A stretch of DNA of 17,179 nucleotides. It comes from Kosmotogaceae bacterium UBA1373. Its GTDB lineage: Bacteria; Thermotogota; Thermotogae; Petrotogales; Kosmotogaceae. This document shows positions 1 to 7,408 of the stretch, one piece after another. Each line of letters opens with the position of its first letter. The stretch's first letter is position 1. Below the pieces are notes generated by a model. It saw nothing but the letters and a program-made list of their open reading frames with translations. It was not told the origin of the DNA and did not search any database. The stretch covers positions 22,384 through 39,562 of the forward strand of contig DBRH01000043.1 in the NCBI GenBank assembly GCA_002305955.1, read 5' to 3'. The position numbers and the translations under genes are program-made.

Positions 1-578
1 GCCATGATTCCAGGCATAATTATCGGTGCAACCACTTTTGTAAAGACCTGGCGGCTGCGAGCTCCCAGATCCCTCGCAGCCTCGACCACAGAGTAGTCGA
101 AGTCTTCGAGTCTCGTCATTACCGTCACGGTGACATACGATACACAGAACGTCACATGGGCCAGAAATATTGTGAACAGACCTAGAGGTAACCCCACGGC
201 CACAAAGAAAACCAGCATGGATACACCCATCAAGATATCGGGAATTATCAGGGGTGTATAAACGAGAATTCCGAGATAGCTCTTGAGACGCGACTGGTAC
301 CAGTAGAGCGCCAATGCTGCGAAGGTGCCGATCGCTGTAGCCGCGACCGAGGAGGTGACGGCGATTATGATCGTGTTTAAGAATGCCGCCCAAATATCCG
401 ATTGCCGGAAGAGTTCCGCGTACCACTTCAGGGTGAAGCCCGTCCAGGCTACGCCCTGTCTCGCACTGTTGAAGGAAAGAACGACCAGGGCGAGGATCGG
501 GAGATAGAGGAAAGCGAAAACTGTCGTTGTGATCGTCATAGAAAATCTTCGCTTGCCTATGACCTTTTTGGTTTCCAT
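1..578 (-). CDS. potC: Spermidine/putrescine-type ABC transporter permease PotC (3' end off window)
   Basis: Second inner-membrane permease of a polyamine-type ABC importer. The reading frame opens at an ATG (578-576) in a TGATG junction with potB, preceded by GAGGAGG in the last codons of potB. It stays open for 192 codons to the left window edge, so the C-terminus is missing. The translation starts METKKVIGKRRF, then has a hydrophobic segment (about residues 14-36) and further membrane segments. An EAA loop reading EAARDLGA lies near the visible end; this loop docks on the ATPase. Strand, junction and sequence match the PotB-PotC order of potABCD operons. A PotD binding protein would be expected further left but cannot be seen. 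Confidence in the family is high. The exact substrate (spermidine, putrescine or another small cation) is inferred from the family. Confidence 0.9.
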   Translation of the reverse strand, partial: METKKVIGKRRFSMTITTTVFAFLYLPILALVVLSFNSARQGVAWTGFTLKWYAELFRQSDIWAAFLNTIIIAVTSSVAATAIGTFAALALYWYQSRLKSYLGILVYTPLIIPDILMGVSMLVFFVAVGLPLGLFTIFLAHVTFCVSYVTVTVMTRLEDFDYSVVEAARDLGARSRQVFTKVVAPIIMPGIM

Positions 579-1474
579 CAGTCTTCCTCCTCTTTCATAT
601 AGGTTTCGCCCACCTGGACCCTTCTCTTGCTCTGTACTTTGTTGATTCTGAGATAAACCAGTAGTCCGAGCGTCGAGATAAGAAGAAAGATCATCGATAT
701 CGCCGATGACGACGGCCAGTTGCGGGCAACCGTCAACTGCCTGGCGATTAGATTTCCAAGCATCGCCCCGTCGGCGCCTCCCACCAGATCGGGGATGGCG
801 TACGAACCGAGAGCCGGTATGAAAACCAGTATGACTCCAGCTCCTATTCCACCTCTAATCGAAGGTATGAGGACTTTCCAGATGGCCTGGGTTCTTTTAG
901 CTCCCAGGTCCATGGCCGCTTCTATGAGTCTGAAATCGAATTTCTCTATCGCGCTGTAAAGCGGAAGTATCATGTACGGAAGGTACATGTACACGATCAC
1001 CAGTATCACGGCCCCGGGTGTATACATAAGATTCAAGGGCTCTTTCAGGCCAAGTAGCTGTAAAAAGGAGTTGATCACGCCATTCCTTCCCAGTATGACC
1101 ATCCAGCCGAAAATTCTGACCAGAAAATTCGTCCAGAAGGGTATGATGACTAGAGTGAGAAACATATTTCTGTGTTTTGACGTGGCAATGAAATAAGCTG
1201 CCGGAAGACCAAGCCCCACGCAGATCAACGTAGCGATCATGGATATCCAGACGGTTCTCCAGAGTATCTGCCAGTAACCGGCGTTGATCAGCATCTTCGA
1301 GTAGGCCTCGAGAGTGAACGGAAGTTCCACGCCGCCGTAGATTCCCGATGTCAGAAAGCTGTAGATTATGATTATGATGTACGGGATCAGGAAAAAGACG
1401 GTCAGCCAGAGTATCCCGGGCATCGAAACCAGAAAACCCGTGAAATCTCTCTTACTCTTCAACGGGGACACCAC
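578..1474 (-). CDS. potB: Spermidine/putrescine-type ABC transporter permease PotB
   Basis: Inner-membrane permease, 298 aa as drawn, partner of PotC and PotA in polyamine uptake. A hydrophobic segment follows a short charged N-terminus, and about six membrane segments are visible. The EAA loop reads EAAMDLGAKRTQAIWKVLIP and is followed by membrane segments, as usual for the family. The drawn start is GTG at 1474, overlapping potA by 23 bp. A second GTG follows at once, and a TTG at 1462 has GGTGGTG upstream at good spacing, so the true start is uncertain by a few residues. The gene ends in TGA sharing its last base with the potC ATG, which implies translational coupling. Family assignment is secure from sequence and context. 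Confidence 0.92.
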   Translation of the reverse strand: MVSPLKSKRDFTGFLVSMPGILWLTVFFLIPYIIIIIYSFLTSGIYGGVELPFTLEAYSKMLINAGYWQILWRTVWISMIATLICVGLGLPAAYFIATSKHRNMFLTLVIIPFWTNFLVRIFGWMVILGRNGVINSFLQLLGLKEPLNLMYTPGAVILVIVYMYLPYMILPLYSAIEKFDFRLIEAAMDLGAKRTQAIWKVLIPSIRGGIGAGVILVFIPALGSYAIPDLVGGADGAMLGNLIARQLTVARNWPSSSAISMIFLLISTLGLLVYLRINKVQSKRRVQVGETYMKEEED

Positions 1475-2579
1475 CAGGTTCGCGCAGGACGTAACTGTCG
1501 TCGGCGAACCACCAGACGTACACGCGGTCCTTCCAGGTAATTATCACCTCGTCCAGCAAATATCTCACGTGTTGCTTGAAGGCCTGTAGATAATGATCGC
1601 CCACCGCTACGGTGTACTTGGTCTGACTTCCGAGATATATAGTCTCATCTACGATTCCTTCGAGTATATTTATCTTGACACCTTGCGGGGCGATGGGCTT
1701 TTCTTTAGTCACTTTGACTTTTTCCGGACGTAGCGAAACCTGTATCTCTTGACCGATCTTGACTTCCATATCTTTGTAAAACCAGATCTTTCCGAACCGG
1801 CCTGTGTCGAGCATGAAGTATTCCTCTTCTACCTTTTCGACGGTTCCGGTGAAGAAATTGGTTTCTCCAATAAAATTGGCGACGAAGGCATTGACCGGAC
1901 TCTCATAGACTTCGAAGGGCGTTCCGTACTGAATAATTTCGCCTTCGTTCATCACCGCCACGTGATCGGATATCGACATAGCCTCGCTTTGATCGTGAGT
2001 TACATAGATGAAGGTTATTCCCACTTCGTCGTGGATCGTGTCGAGCTCGACGAGCATATGCTGTCTCAGTTTGGCGTCCAGCGCCGCCAGCGGTTCGTCC
2101 AGAAGAAGCACGGTGGGCTTTCCCACAAGCGCTCTGGCGATCGCCACCCTCTGCTTCTGTCCTCCTGAAAGCTGCGAGGGCATCTTATCGACGTGGCCAT
2201 TCAGCTTAGTCAAATCGATCATGTTCATGACCTTCCGCCGGATCTCTCCCTCTTTCTCCTTTCTCAACCTGAGACTGAAAGCTATATTTTCGAAGACGCT
2301 CAGATGGGGAAAGAGAGCGTAGTTTTGGAAAACCGTGTTCCCTTCCCTTTCATTTGGAGGTGTACCGATAATATTTTTACCGTTCAGAGTTATGTTGCCG
2401 GAAGTTGGATCTTCGAAGCCGGCTATCATCCTGAGGATGGTAGTCTTGCCACAACCAGAGGGTCCCAGAAGAGAAAAAAACTCGCCCTGTTCTATTTTCA
2501 AAGAAACGTTGTCCACAGCGGTGAATTCATTGTCGAATATCTTTGTGACATTGGTAAGGACAACGGAGTAATCTTTCAA
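1452..2579 (-). CDS. potA: Spermidine/putrescine-type ABC transporter ATP-binding protein PotA
   Basis: ATPase of the polyamine importer, 375 aa, close to the usual PotA length. Visible motifs are Walker A GPSGCGKT (residues 39-46), Q-loop Gln85, signature LSGGQ (137-141), Walker B LLLDEP with catalytic Glu162, D-loop and H-loop His195. The C-terminal third is a TOBE-type regulatory domain. The start is TTG at 2579, chosen because GGAGGTGAGAAGGAA stands directly in front and the next upstream codons are not coding. It heads the potABC block: potB overlaps its 3' end. Its C-terminus is slightly unusual, with an aromatic-rich stretch (YVWWF) where the TOBE domain normally closes. Nothing is missing that would make it inactive. 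Confidence 0.95.
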   Translation of the reverse strand: MKDYSVVLTNVTKIFDNEFTAVDNVSLKIEQGEFFSLLGPSGCGKTTILRMIAGFEDPTSGNITLNGKNIIGTPPNEREGNTVFQNYALFPHLSVFENIAFSLRLRKEKEGEIRRKVMNMIDLTKLNGHVDKMPSQLSGGQKQRVAIARALVGKPTVLLLDEPLAALDAKLRQHMLVELDTIHDEVGITFIYVTHDQSEAMSISDHVAVMNEGEIIQYGTPFEVYESPVNAFVANFIGETNFFTGTVEKVEEEYFMLDTGRFGKIWFYKDMEVKIGQEIQVSLRPEKVKVTKEKPIAPQGVKINILEGIVDETIYLGSQTKYTVAVGDHYLQAFKQHVRYLLDEVIITWKDRVYVWWFADDSYVLREPGGVPVEE

Positions 2580-2614
2580 TTCCTTCTCACCTCCAATCGA
2601 GATCAGTAAGTAGA

Positions 2615-2653
2615 AGTATACCCCGTGGCGGTCTCCCTATGTGTTAATGTCAA
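2615..2653 (-). promoter_or_regulatory. Possible weak promoter in front of potA
   Basis: The 70-bp gap between the DUF401 gene and potA contains a TATACT box (2620-2615 on the minus strand) 35 bp upstream of the TTG start. A TTGACA (2653-2648) overlaps the DUF401 stop, but the spacing between the two boxes is 27 bp, too long for one sigma-70 promoter. The hexamer at correct spacing is CACATA, a poor -35. potA may therefore have a weak promoter here or be transcribed from the DUF401 promoter. No terminator hairpin is visible in the gap. Confidence 0.25.
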
Positions 2654-3831
2654 GTTGATTTGGGTAGCAGGAAAACCACTATGCTTGCCGCAATTGAGAG
2701 GAGCGTGACCACGGATATCCTCTTCATGACTCTAGTGTATTCAGTTTTGAAGTATTCCACAGTGAGCACGGTGCAAAGATGGACGGGAGAGACCAGGACC
2801 CCCACGACCGCGAACGTGTACGCCAGTATAACAGTAGAGAGTGTACCATAACCGTTACCCATACTGAGTATGAGAGGGAGACTCAAGCCGACACCGGCCT
2901 GTGTGACGCCAGTCATGAAACCCATGAGAAACGGCAACAGAATCACCAGAGTGATGGGGGGTATCGACCAGGCTATCAATTCATTGCCCATCGCCTGCGG
3001 TATCCCTGCAATATCGACCAGATTCTTGTAAAAAAAGACCGTTAAAAGAAGTATAAAGGTCTTGTATTTGAGCGCAGCGACTATAACCTTTTTCTTGTTC
3101 TTGTTCAGCAACAGATATATCAGGGCCGTTCCCATAACCGCCAGCCAGCCCGGCTGGTTCAGTATTACCAGAACGATAACCGCGATAATAGGCCAGGCGC
3201 TTATCAGGAGCTCTTTGATAGCGTAATTGCTGTACCTGATTCTTATGGGTCTCCTTATCATCAGAAGGTAGCCGCTCACGAGCGCGACAAGGCCCACCGG
3301 AAGAAGCCAGATAACCAGCTTGTTTATACTGGTTGCCGATATACCGGCCGCTATGACCAGAGCGGGATAGAGCGGCCAGAAGAATTCCATGGCGTGTCTG
3401 AACCAGTAGTTGAAAACCATCGCATCTTCGTCGGTGATAGAGGAATCGCTCCTGGCGAGATCTCTCACCATGGGTGCCGAGAACATCGCGCCTCCGGGCA
3501 TGGGGAGTAAACCGATGATTGCAGGCATCAACGATATCGAAACCCTGGGTTCTGGAAAGAGTTTTTCGACGGCTCTCACGAACCTGGTCGAATTCCCGCT
3601 CTTGTCCATAGTCTCGCCAAGTAGGTAAATAGAAAAGACGGTGATGATTACCTTCCAGAAGTTCCAATCAATTATCTCTGTGGTGAAGGCCTGGAGATAA
3701 TTACCCGGATGGATCAGGAGTATCAACCCTATGGCGAGAACCGAAAAGAGCAGAGACAGAGAAATGTCTTTGAAAAGCCTCAGCGATACAATAAGAACGA
3801 CGATGGCAATTACAACCGCGAGAGTGTTCAT
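2650..3831 (-). CDS. DUF401-family integral membrane permease
   Basis: A 393-aa polytopic membrane protein with about ten to twelve hydrophobic segments and almost no soluble domain. The stretch IGLLPMPGGAMFSAPMV (roughly residues 108-124) is the hallmark of the DUF401 family. That family belongs to the ion-transporter superfamily of Na+- or H+-coupled organic anion carriers. A second conserved helix pair near the C-terminus (FMTGVTQAGVGLSLPLI) is also typical. The substrate is unknown and I cannot infer it. The start is ATG at 3831 with AGGAGG five bases upstream. It lies 70 bp upstream of potA on the same strand and may be co-transcribed with it, although its role need not be linked to polyamines. 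It is transcribed divergently from the hydrolase gene. Confidence 0.85.
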   Translation of the reverse strand: MNTLAVVIAIVVLIVSLRLFKDISLSLLFSVLAIGLILLIHPGNYLQAFTTEIIDWNFWKVIITVFSIYLLGETMDKSGNSTRFVRAVEKLFPEPRVSISLMPAIIGLLPMPGGAMFSAPMVRDLARSDSSITDEDAMVFNYWFRHAMEFFWPLYPALVIAAGISATSINKLVIWLLPVGLVALVSGYLLMIRRPIRIRYSNYAIKELLISAWPIIAVIVLVILNQPGWLAVMGTALIYLLLNKNKKKVIVAALKYKTFILLLTVFFYKNLVDIAGIPQAMGNELIAWSIPPITLVILLPFLMGFMTGVTQAGVGLSLPLILSMGNGYGTLSTVILAYTFAVVGVLVSPVHLCTVLTVEYFKTEYTRVMKRISVVTLLSIAASIVVFLLPKST

Positions 3832-3869
3832 ATCGGCCTCCTAACAAAGCACGGTTAGCTTATCGCACT

Positions 3870-3875
3870 ATTATA
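3870..3875 (-). promoter_or_regulatory. -10 box of the DUF401 gene promoter
   Basis: Perfect TATAAT on the minus strand (3875-3870). The expected start of transcription near 3863 gives a leader of about 32 nt that contains AGGAGG in front of the DUF401 ATG. The -35 region at correct spacing (TTCTAT) is weak. The box overlaps by two bases a TATAAT on the opposite strand. Confidence 0.5.
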
Positions 3876-3879
3876 TAAT
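3874..3879 (+). promoter_or_regulatory. -10 box of the hydrolase promoter
   Basis: Perfect TATAAT on the plus strand. The expected transcription start is near 3886, almost on the Shine-Dalgarno (3885-3892), so the mRNA would have a very short leader of about 12 nt. The -35 position (ACGGTT at 17 bp) is poor, so the exact promoter is uncertain. Confidence 0.45.
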
Positions 3880-3884
3880 TAATT

Positions 3885-3892
3885 GAGGTGAT
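3885..3892 (+). promoter_or_regulatory. Ribosome binding site that decides the hydrolase start
   Basis: GAGGTGAT is an eight-base match to the anti-Shine-Dalgarno consensus. It ends five bases before the in-frame ATC at 3898, the spacing expected for initiation there. The in-frame stop TGA (3889-3891) lies inside this site, so translation of the hydrolase frame cannot begin further upstream. Confidence 0.6.
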
Positions 3893-3897
3893 ATAGA

Positions 3898-4821
3898 ATC
3901 AAAAAAGAGATTTTCGCCAAACGTTATTCCAGAGAGCCTTCGATTGTCGAGAAAGCCCGTTCGGGAAGAAACGAACGTGTCGTCCTTAGGTCAAACTTCC
4001 CGTGCGACTTTCGTGAGAACATTCAAATCCCTCTTTATATAAACAGAGAAGGCGAGAAGGGAACCGTTCTCTTTCTTCATGGCAGGGGAGATAGGAATCT
4101 CGAGTACCTGCGCTGGTTTCCCGAGAATTTCGGCAGATACGGCCTTTCGGGTGTGATGATGATCCTGCCTTACCATTTCGAGAGAACACCGGCCGGATAC
4201 AGGTCGGGCCAGTTGTTTCTTGATCCCCGCACCGACGTACTGCGCGACAGATTCGAGAACGCCGTGGTGGATGCCCTGACCTGTCTGGAGTATCTAAGAG
4301 CGACCTGTCCTCCCCCGTATTACCTTATGGGTTACAGTTTCGGGGGGTTCATCGCCGTGATAACGGCCGCTATCGACGGAGGCATCTCCGGGCTTTCACT
4401 GACGGTTACGGGAGGAAATTTTTATCACATAACCTGGAAGAGCTTCGTTACGGGAGTCATGAGAGTTAAATACGAAGAGGATGGTTCCTGCAACAGAGAT
4501 AAGTGCCTGGAAATGCACGGAAAACTCTTTCACGACTACGCCGCTTCTCTCGAGGGTCCCGAAGTGGGGCTGGGGAGCGCCCCCATATCTTGCCTTGAAT
4601 ACGATCCTCTCACTTATGCCAGGTTCGTGAGATGCCCCACACTGCTCACCGGTGCACTGTTTGACATCTTCATTCCCAGGAAATCGACCCTTGAACTATC
4701 GCGAGCGATACCCGATTGCAAAGTTAAGTGGCTGCCCTCAGGGCACCTGTCTTCCATACTTTTCAAAAGACGGGTACTGCGGGAGGCAGCCACTTTTTTT
4801 GTTAATATCAGCCGATCATAA
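3898..4821 (+). CDS. Alpha/beta hydrolase with apparent ATC start
   Basis: Serine hydrolase of the alpha/beta fold, 307 aa from an ATC start. The N-terminal strand and oxyanion region read GTVLFLHGRGD (about residues 54-64). The nucleophile elbow is GYSFGG with Ser147, the likely acid is Asp256 (GALFDIF), and the histidine is His283 (PSGHLSS), so the triad is complete. No signal peptide is seen, so it is probably cytoplasmic. The frame is open from the TGA at 3889 to the TAA at 4819, but the first canonical start is GTG 4153, which would delete the HGRGD segment. ATC 3898 behind GAGGTGAT is the best placed codon; ATT 3910 is a less likely alternative. The substrate is unknown: esterase or peptidase-like activity is possible. 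It overlaps the convergent dehydrogenase gene by 14 bp. Confidence 0.75.
   Translation: MKKEIFAKRYSREPSIVEKARSGRNERVVLRSNFPCDFRENIQIPLYINREGEKGTVLFLHGRGDRNLEYLRWFPENFGRYGLSGVMMILPYHFERTPAGYRSGQLFLDPRTDVLRDRFENAVVDALTCLEYLRATCPPPYYLMGYSFGGFIAVITAAIDGGISGLSLTVTGGNFYHITWKSFVTGVMRVKYEEDGSCNRDKCLEMHGKLFHDYAASLEGPEVGLGSAPISCLEYDPLTYARFVRCPTLLTGALFDIFIPRKSTLELSRAIPDCKVKWLPSGHLSSILFKRRVLREAATFFVNISRS
4726..4800 (+). terminator. Terminator-like hairpin inside the hydrolase 3' end
   Basis: AAGTGGCTGCC (4726-4736) pairs perfectly with GGCAGCCACTT (4785-4795), an 11-bp stem whose second arm runs into seven T residues (4794-4800). The loop is 48 nt, long for an intrinsic terminator. It starts with a small nested hairpin, TGCCC-TCA-GGGCA. 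The structure lies inside the last codons, with the stop at 4819-4821. Because the loop is long, efficiency is uncertain. It would act for plus-strand transcripts; the minus-strand reading has no T-run behind the stem. Confidence 0.45.
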
Positions 4822-5836
4822 CTGCTTTGATTACTCTGTCCTTTTCCTTTTCGGCCCTCTTCATCATCCTCTCTATATCTTCGAGTGTGAAAGTGTCGGT
4901 GATCAGGGGCTTCACGTTCACCGCGCCACTCTTGATCATATCTAGACAGGCGGGGAAGTAAAGGGCGGGCACGGCGTGCGAGGCTCTGAGCTGGAGTTTG
5001 TTGAAATGGAAGGTGTTGGCGTCGAAAGTTATGAATCGGCCCTCGCCGTAATCGATACCGATGAACCCAACGACACCTCCATAGTTCATGACTCCCAGCA
5101 CTTCGGGTATAACGTACGGAGGGGCTGTCACAAGTGCCTTGTCCACCCCGCCGCGGGGGAATTTGTACGAACTTATGGGCGTTTTATCCACCTCTATCAC
5201 GTCGTCCACTCCGAGCTGCCTGGCGACATCGATCCTGATTTTGGAACGAGAGTGGTTGGCTGCGAAGACGTGTCTGGCGCCCATGGCCTTCGCGATCTGA
5301 GTAGCCATCAGGCCGATCGGTCCAAGACCGACGACCAGCACATCGTCGTTCAGTTCGGGCTTAACCGTATAGCTCAAATCCAGAGCGACTCCCATCGGTT
5401 CTACGAGAGAGGCCTCCTGGAAAGAAACTCCCTCGAAGGGGACGACATTTTGACTGTCGACTATTATCTTCTCGGCGAAACCCATAGCGAAACCATCGCT
5501 CTCGACCCTGCTGAAAACGTTCGGTGTTCTGTCGTGGCAGAGATCTACGCGACCGTTTCTGCAGTCGGCGCACTTACCGCAAAAAGAACCGCTCTCGACC
5601 ACCACTTTATCGCCAAGCGAAACATTTCCGACGTTGGAACCTATCTTTTCGACCAAGCCGACGATCTCGTGGCCGAAGGGCTGCCAGTCCCTGGCCTCAG
5701 TTCGGGCTATATGGAGGTCGGTCCCGCAGATTCCGGAAGCCTTTATCGAAAGCAGAACGTCATTCGGCCCCGGTTCGGGGAGTTCGACTTCTCTTATCTG
5801 AAACTGGAAGGGAGCTTTCACATAGGCGGCTTTCAT
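4808..5836 (-). CDS. Zinc-dependent alcohol/polyol dehydrogenase (MDR family)
   Basis: Medium-chain dehydrogenase, 342 aa, resembling sorbitol, iditol and threonine dehydrogenases; it oxidises a secondary alcohol with NAD(P)+. Catalytic zinc ligands are Cys37, His56 with Glu57, and Glu146 (VEPMGVAL). The structural zinc site is Cys86, Cys89, Cys92 and Cys100. The Rossmann loop reads GLGPIG (170-175). I place the start at ATG 5836 because GAGGTG lies six bases upstream; a GTG at 5848 would add four residues but swallow that site and overlap the upstream stop. It is the last gene of the 13-gene operon, following the aldo/keto reductase by 8 bp. A sugar alcohol or keto-sugar substrate is inferred from context. 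No convincing terminator follows on this strand. Confidence 0.9.
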   Translation of the reverse strand: MKAAYVKAPFQFQIREVELPEPGPNDVLLSIKASGICGTDLHIARTEARDWQPFGHEIVGLVEKIGSNVGNVSLGDKVVVESGSFCGKCADCRNGRVDLCHDRTPNVFSRVESDGFAMGFAEKIIVDSQNVVPFEGVSFQEASLVEPMGVALDLSYTVKPELNDDVLVVGLGPIGLMATQIAKAMGARHVFAANHSRSKIRIDVARQLGVDDVIEVDKTPISSYKFPRGGVDKALVTAPPYVIPEVLGVMNYGGVVGFIGIDYGEGRFITFDANTFHFNKLQLRASHAVPALYFPACLDMIKSGAVNVKPLITDTFTLEDIERMMKRAEKEKDRVIKAVMIG

Positions 5837-5844
5837 TTGACACC

Positions 5845-6834
5845 TCACAGATCAATTCCCGAGTTCTTTACCAGCGTCTCGATCCTGCCGTAAAGCCCGT
5901 CGTCGATCTCCCATTCAACGGCCCCGAGGTTCTGCTCGAGCTGGGCTATGTTCTGCGCGCCGGCAATGATCGAGGTAACTTCTTTGTGGTAGAGCAGCCA
6001 GTTGATGGCGATCTGACTCAGAGGCTTACCGATCTCCCCGGAAATTGCGTTGAGTTCCTTCACTACTGAATAATACTTCTCGAAATCCGGGCCGCTCAAT
6101 TTGGGGTTGGCCGATCTCACGTCGCTCGAACTGAAGTTTTCCCGCTCCAGATCGAAAGTCCCGGTCAGGAGTCCCTGAAAGAGCGGACTATAAGGTAAAA
6201 AGGCCATCCCGTTTTCTTTTACGAATGGAAGGACCTCTTTTTCCACCGCGTATTCGAGAGGTATGTTGTGGTAACTTTTGGGGTTCCTTTCGAGCATGTT
6301 GTACAGTCCCTGCATACTGGCGATATCCGAGACTTTCATCGCCCTTTCTGCAAGGGACAGGGAGAAGTTCGACAGGCCTATGTACCTTATCATACCGGCC
6401 TTTTTAAGTTCATTGACCGCATCCATCGTCTCTTCTATATCGACCCGGGGATCGGGCCAGTGAAGCTGGTAAAGATCCACGCGGTCAGTTTGGAGTCTCC
6501 TCAGGCTGGCCTCTATCTCGCGCCTGATACTTTCCGGCTTCAGGCAGTTACTTATCCTGTTCTGTTGATCCCAGACGAGGCCACACTTGGTCGCGATGAA
6601 GATATCGTTCCTCATACCCTTGATGGCCTTTCCAAGAACCTCTTCGGCGTGACCGAATCCGTAAACCGGGGCCACATCGAAGAAGTTTATGCCCTCGCCC
6701 ACGGCTTTGCGTATCGTCTTGATCGAATCATCGTCGGTTGTTCCATCCCAGAAAGATGGGCCGGAAATACCCCAGCAACCGTAACCGAGGGTCGATAATT
6801 TCTCTTCTATCTTTTTCACTTTTCTGTATTTCAA
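5845..6834 (-). CDS. Aldo/keto reductase (IolS-like)
   Basis: NAD(P)H-dependent aldo/keto reductase, 329 aa, TIM-barrel. The full catalytic tetrad is visible: Asp53, Tyr58 (FDVAPVYG), Lys83 (ATKCG) and His125 (LHWPDP). The sequence resembles the IolS-like AKR group, often found with sugar or inositol genes. The start is TTG 6834: GGAGGT lies seven bases upstream and the product then begins MKYRKVKK, the usual AKR opening. A TTG at 6855 would place that Shine-Dalgarno inside the coding region and overlap the isomerase gene. Its role in the operon is probably reduction or oxidation of a sugar, keto-sugar or short aldehyde; I cannot say which. Confidence 0.9.
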   Translation of the reverse strand: MKYRKVKKIEEKLSTLGYGCWGISGPSFWDGTTDDDSIKTIRKAVGEGINFFDVAPVYGFGHAEEVLGKAIKGMRNDIFIATKCGLVWDQQNRISNCLKPESIRREIEASLRRLQTDRVDLYQLHWPDPRVDIEETMDAVNELKKAGMIRYIGLSNFSLSLAERAMKVSDIASMQGLYNMLERNPKSYHNIPLEYAVEKEVLPFVKENGMAFLPYSPLFQGLLTGTFDLERENFSSSDVRSANPKLSGPDFEKYYSVVKELNAISGEIGKPLSQIAINWLLYHKEVTSIIAGAQNIAQLEQNLGAVEWEIDDGLYGRIETLVKNSGIDL

Positions 6835-6847
6835 TTTCGCTACCTCC

Positions 6848-7408
6848 TTATTCAAGGTTGGCGTGGTTCTTGAACATTTCTTTCGAATCCATGCCGAGCT
6901 TTTCCATGAGTCTCATCACTACTATGTCGGTGAGGATGAGAAGCGACTGCTCAAAAAGATTGCCCATTGGCTGTATCGAAGAGATACCCTCTCTCCCGGG
7001 GACCTTCAGCGTCTTTGTCGGTATAATGATGACAAGACCGCTTAGGCGACCCACCGAAGACTCTATGCTGGCGGTGATGGCCGCTATTTCGGCTCCCAGC
7101 TCCCGGGCCTTTCTACAGTTAAGAACCACCGAAGGAGTCTCGCCCGAGCCCGTACCCACTATGAGCAGATCACCCTCGCCTATGGAGGGAGTGGAGATCT
7201 CCCCCACCACGTGGACCTTCAGACCGAGGTGCATCAATCTCATGGCGAAGGCCTTTATGGCCAATCCCGATCTGCCCATGGCGAAGAGAAAGATCCTTTC
7301 GGCCCCGAGTATTTTTAGAGCTAGTGATTCAACTGATTCGTCCGTTACTCCAGAGAGGATCGAGCTAATCTCATCTAGCACCTTTTCTAAGGTTTCTTTT
7401 AAATTCAT
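6848..7408 (-). CDS. hxlB: 6-phospho-3-hexuloisomerase (SIS domain)
   Basis: A 186-aa SIS-domain protein, the full length of the PHI family. It should isomerise D-arabino-hex-3-ulose 6-phosphate to fructose 6-phosphate, the second step of the ribulose monophosphate pathway. The core reads FAMGRSGLAIKAFAMRLMHLG followed by VVGEISTPSIGEGDLLIVGTGSGET, a close match to known PHI proteins; Ser/Thr residues of the GTGSGET loop bind the phosphate. The start ATG overlaps the HPS stop by four bases (ATGA), so the two are translationally coupled, as in hxlAB of methylotrophs and bacilli. The PHI assignment is firm at family level; natural substrate in this operon is less certain. Confidence 0.88.
   Translation of the reverse strand: MNLKETLEKVLDEISSILSGVTDESVESLALKILGAERIFLFAMGRSGLAIKAFAMRLMHLGLKVHVVGEISTPSIGEGDLLIVGTGSGETPSVVLNCRKARELGAEIAAITASIESSVGRLSGLVIIIPTKTLKVPGREGISSIQPMGNLFEQSLLILTDIVVMRLMEKLGMDSKEMFKNHANLE

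Noticed and set aside
983..992. GTACATGTAC palindrome resembling the operator
   Set aside because: It lies inside potB where it encodes a Tyr-Met-Tyr stretch, and no promoter is nearby.
2981..3667. Minus-strand frame of 228 codons inside the DUF401 gene
   Set aside because: Arginine-rich shifted frame within a clear membrane protein; not evidence of a frameshift because the DUF401 frame is complete.
4976..5893. Long plus-strand frame of 305 codons opposite the dehydrogenase
   Set aside because: Antisense shadow of a gene with a complete zinc-binding and Rossmann pattern; the translation has no recognisable domain.
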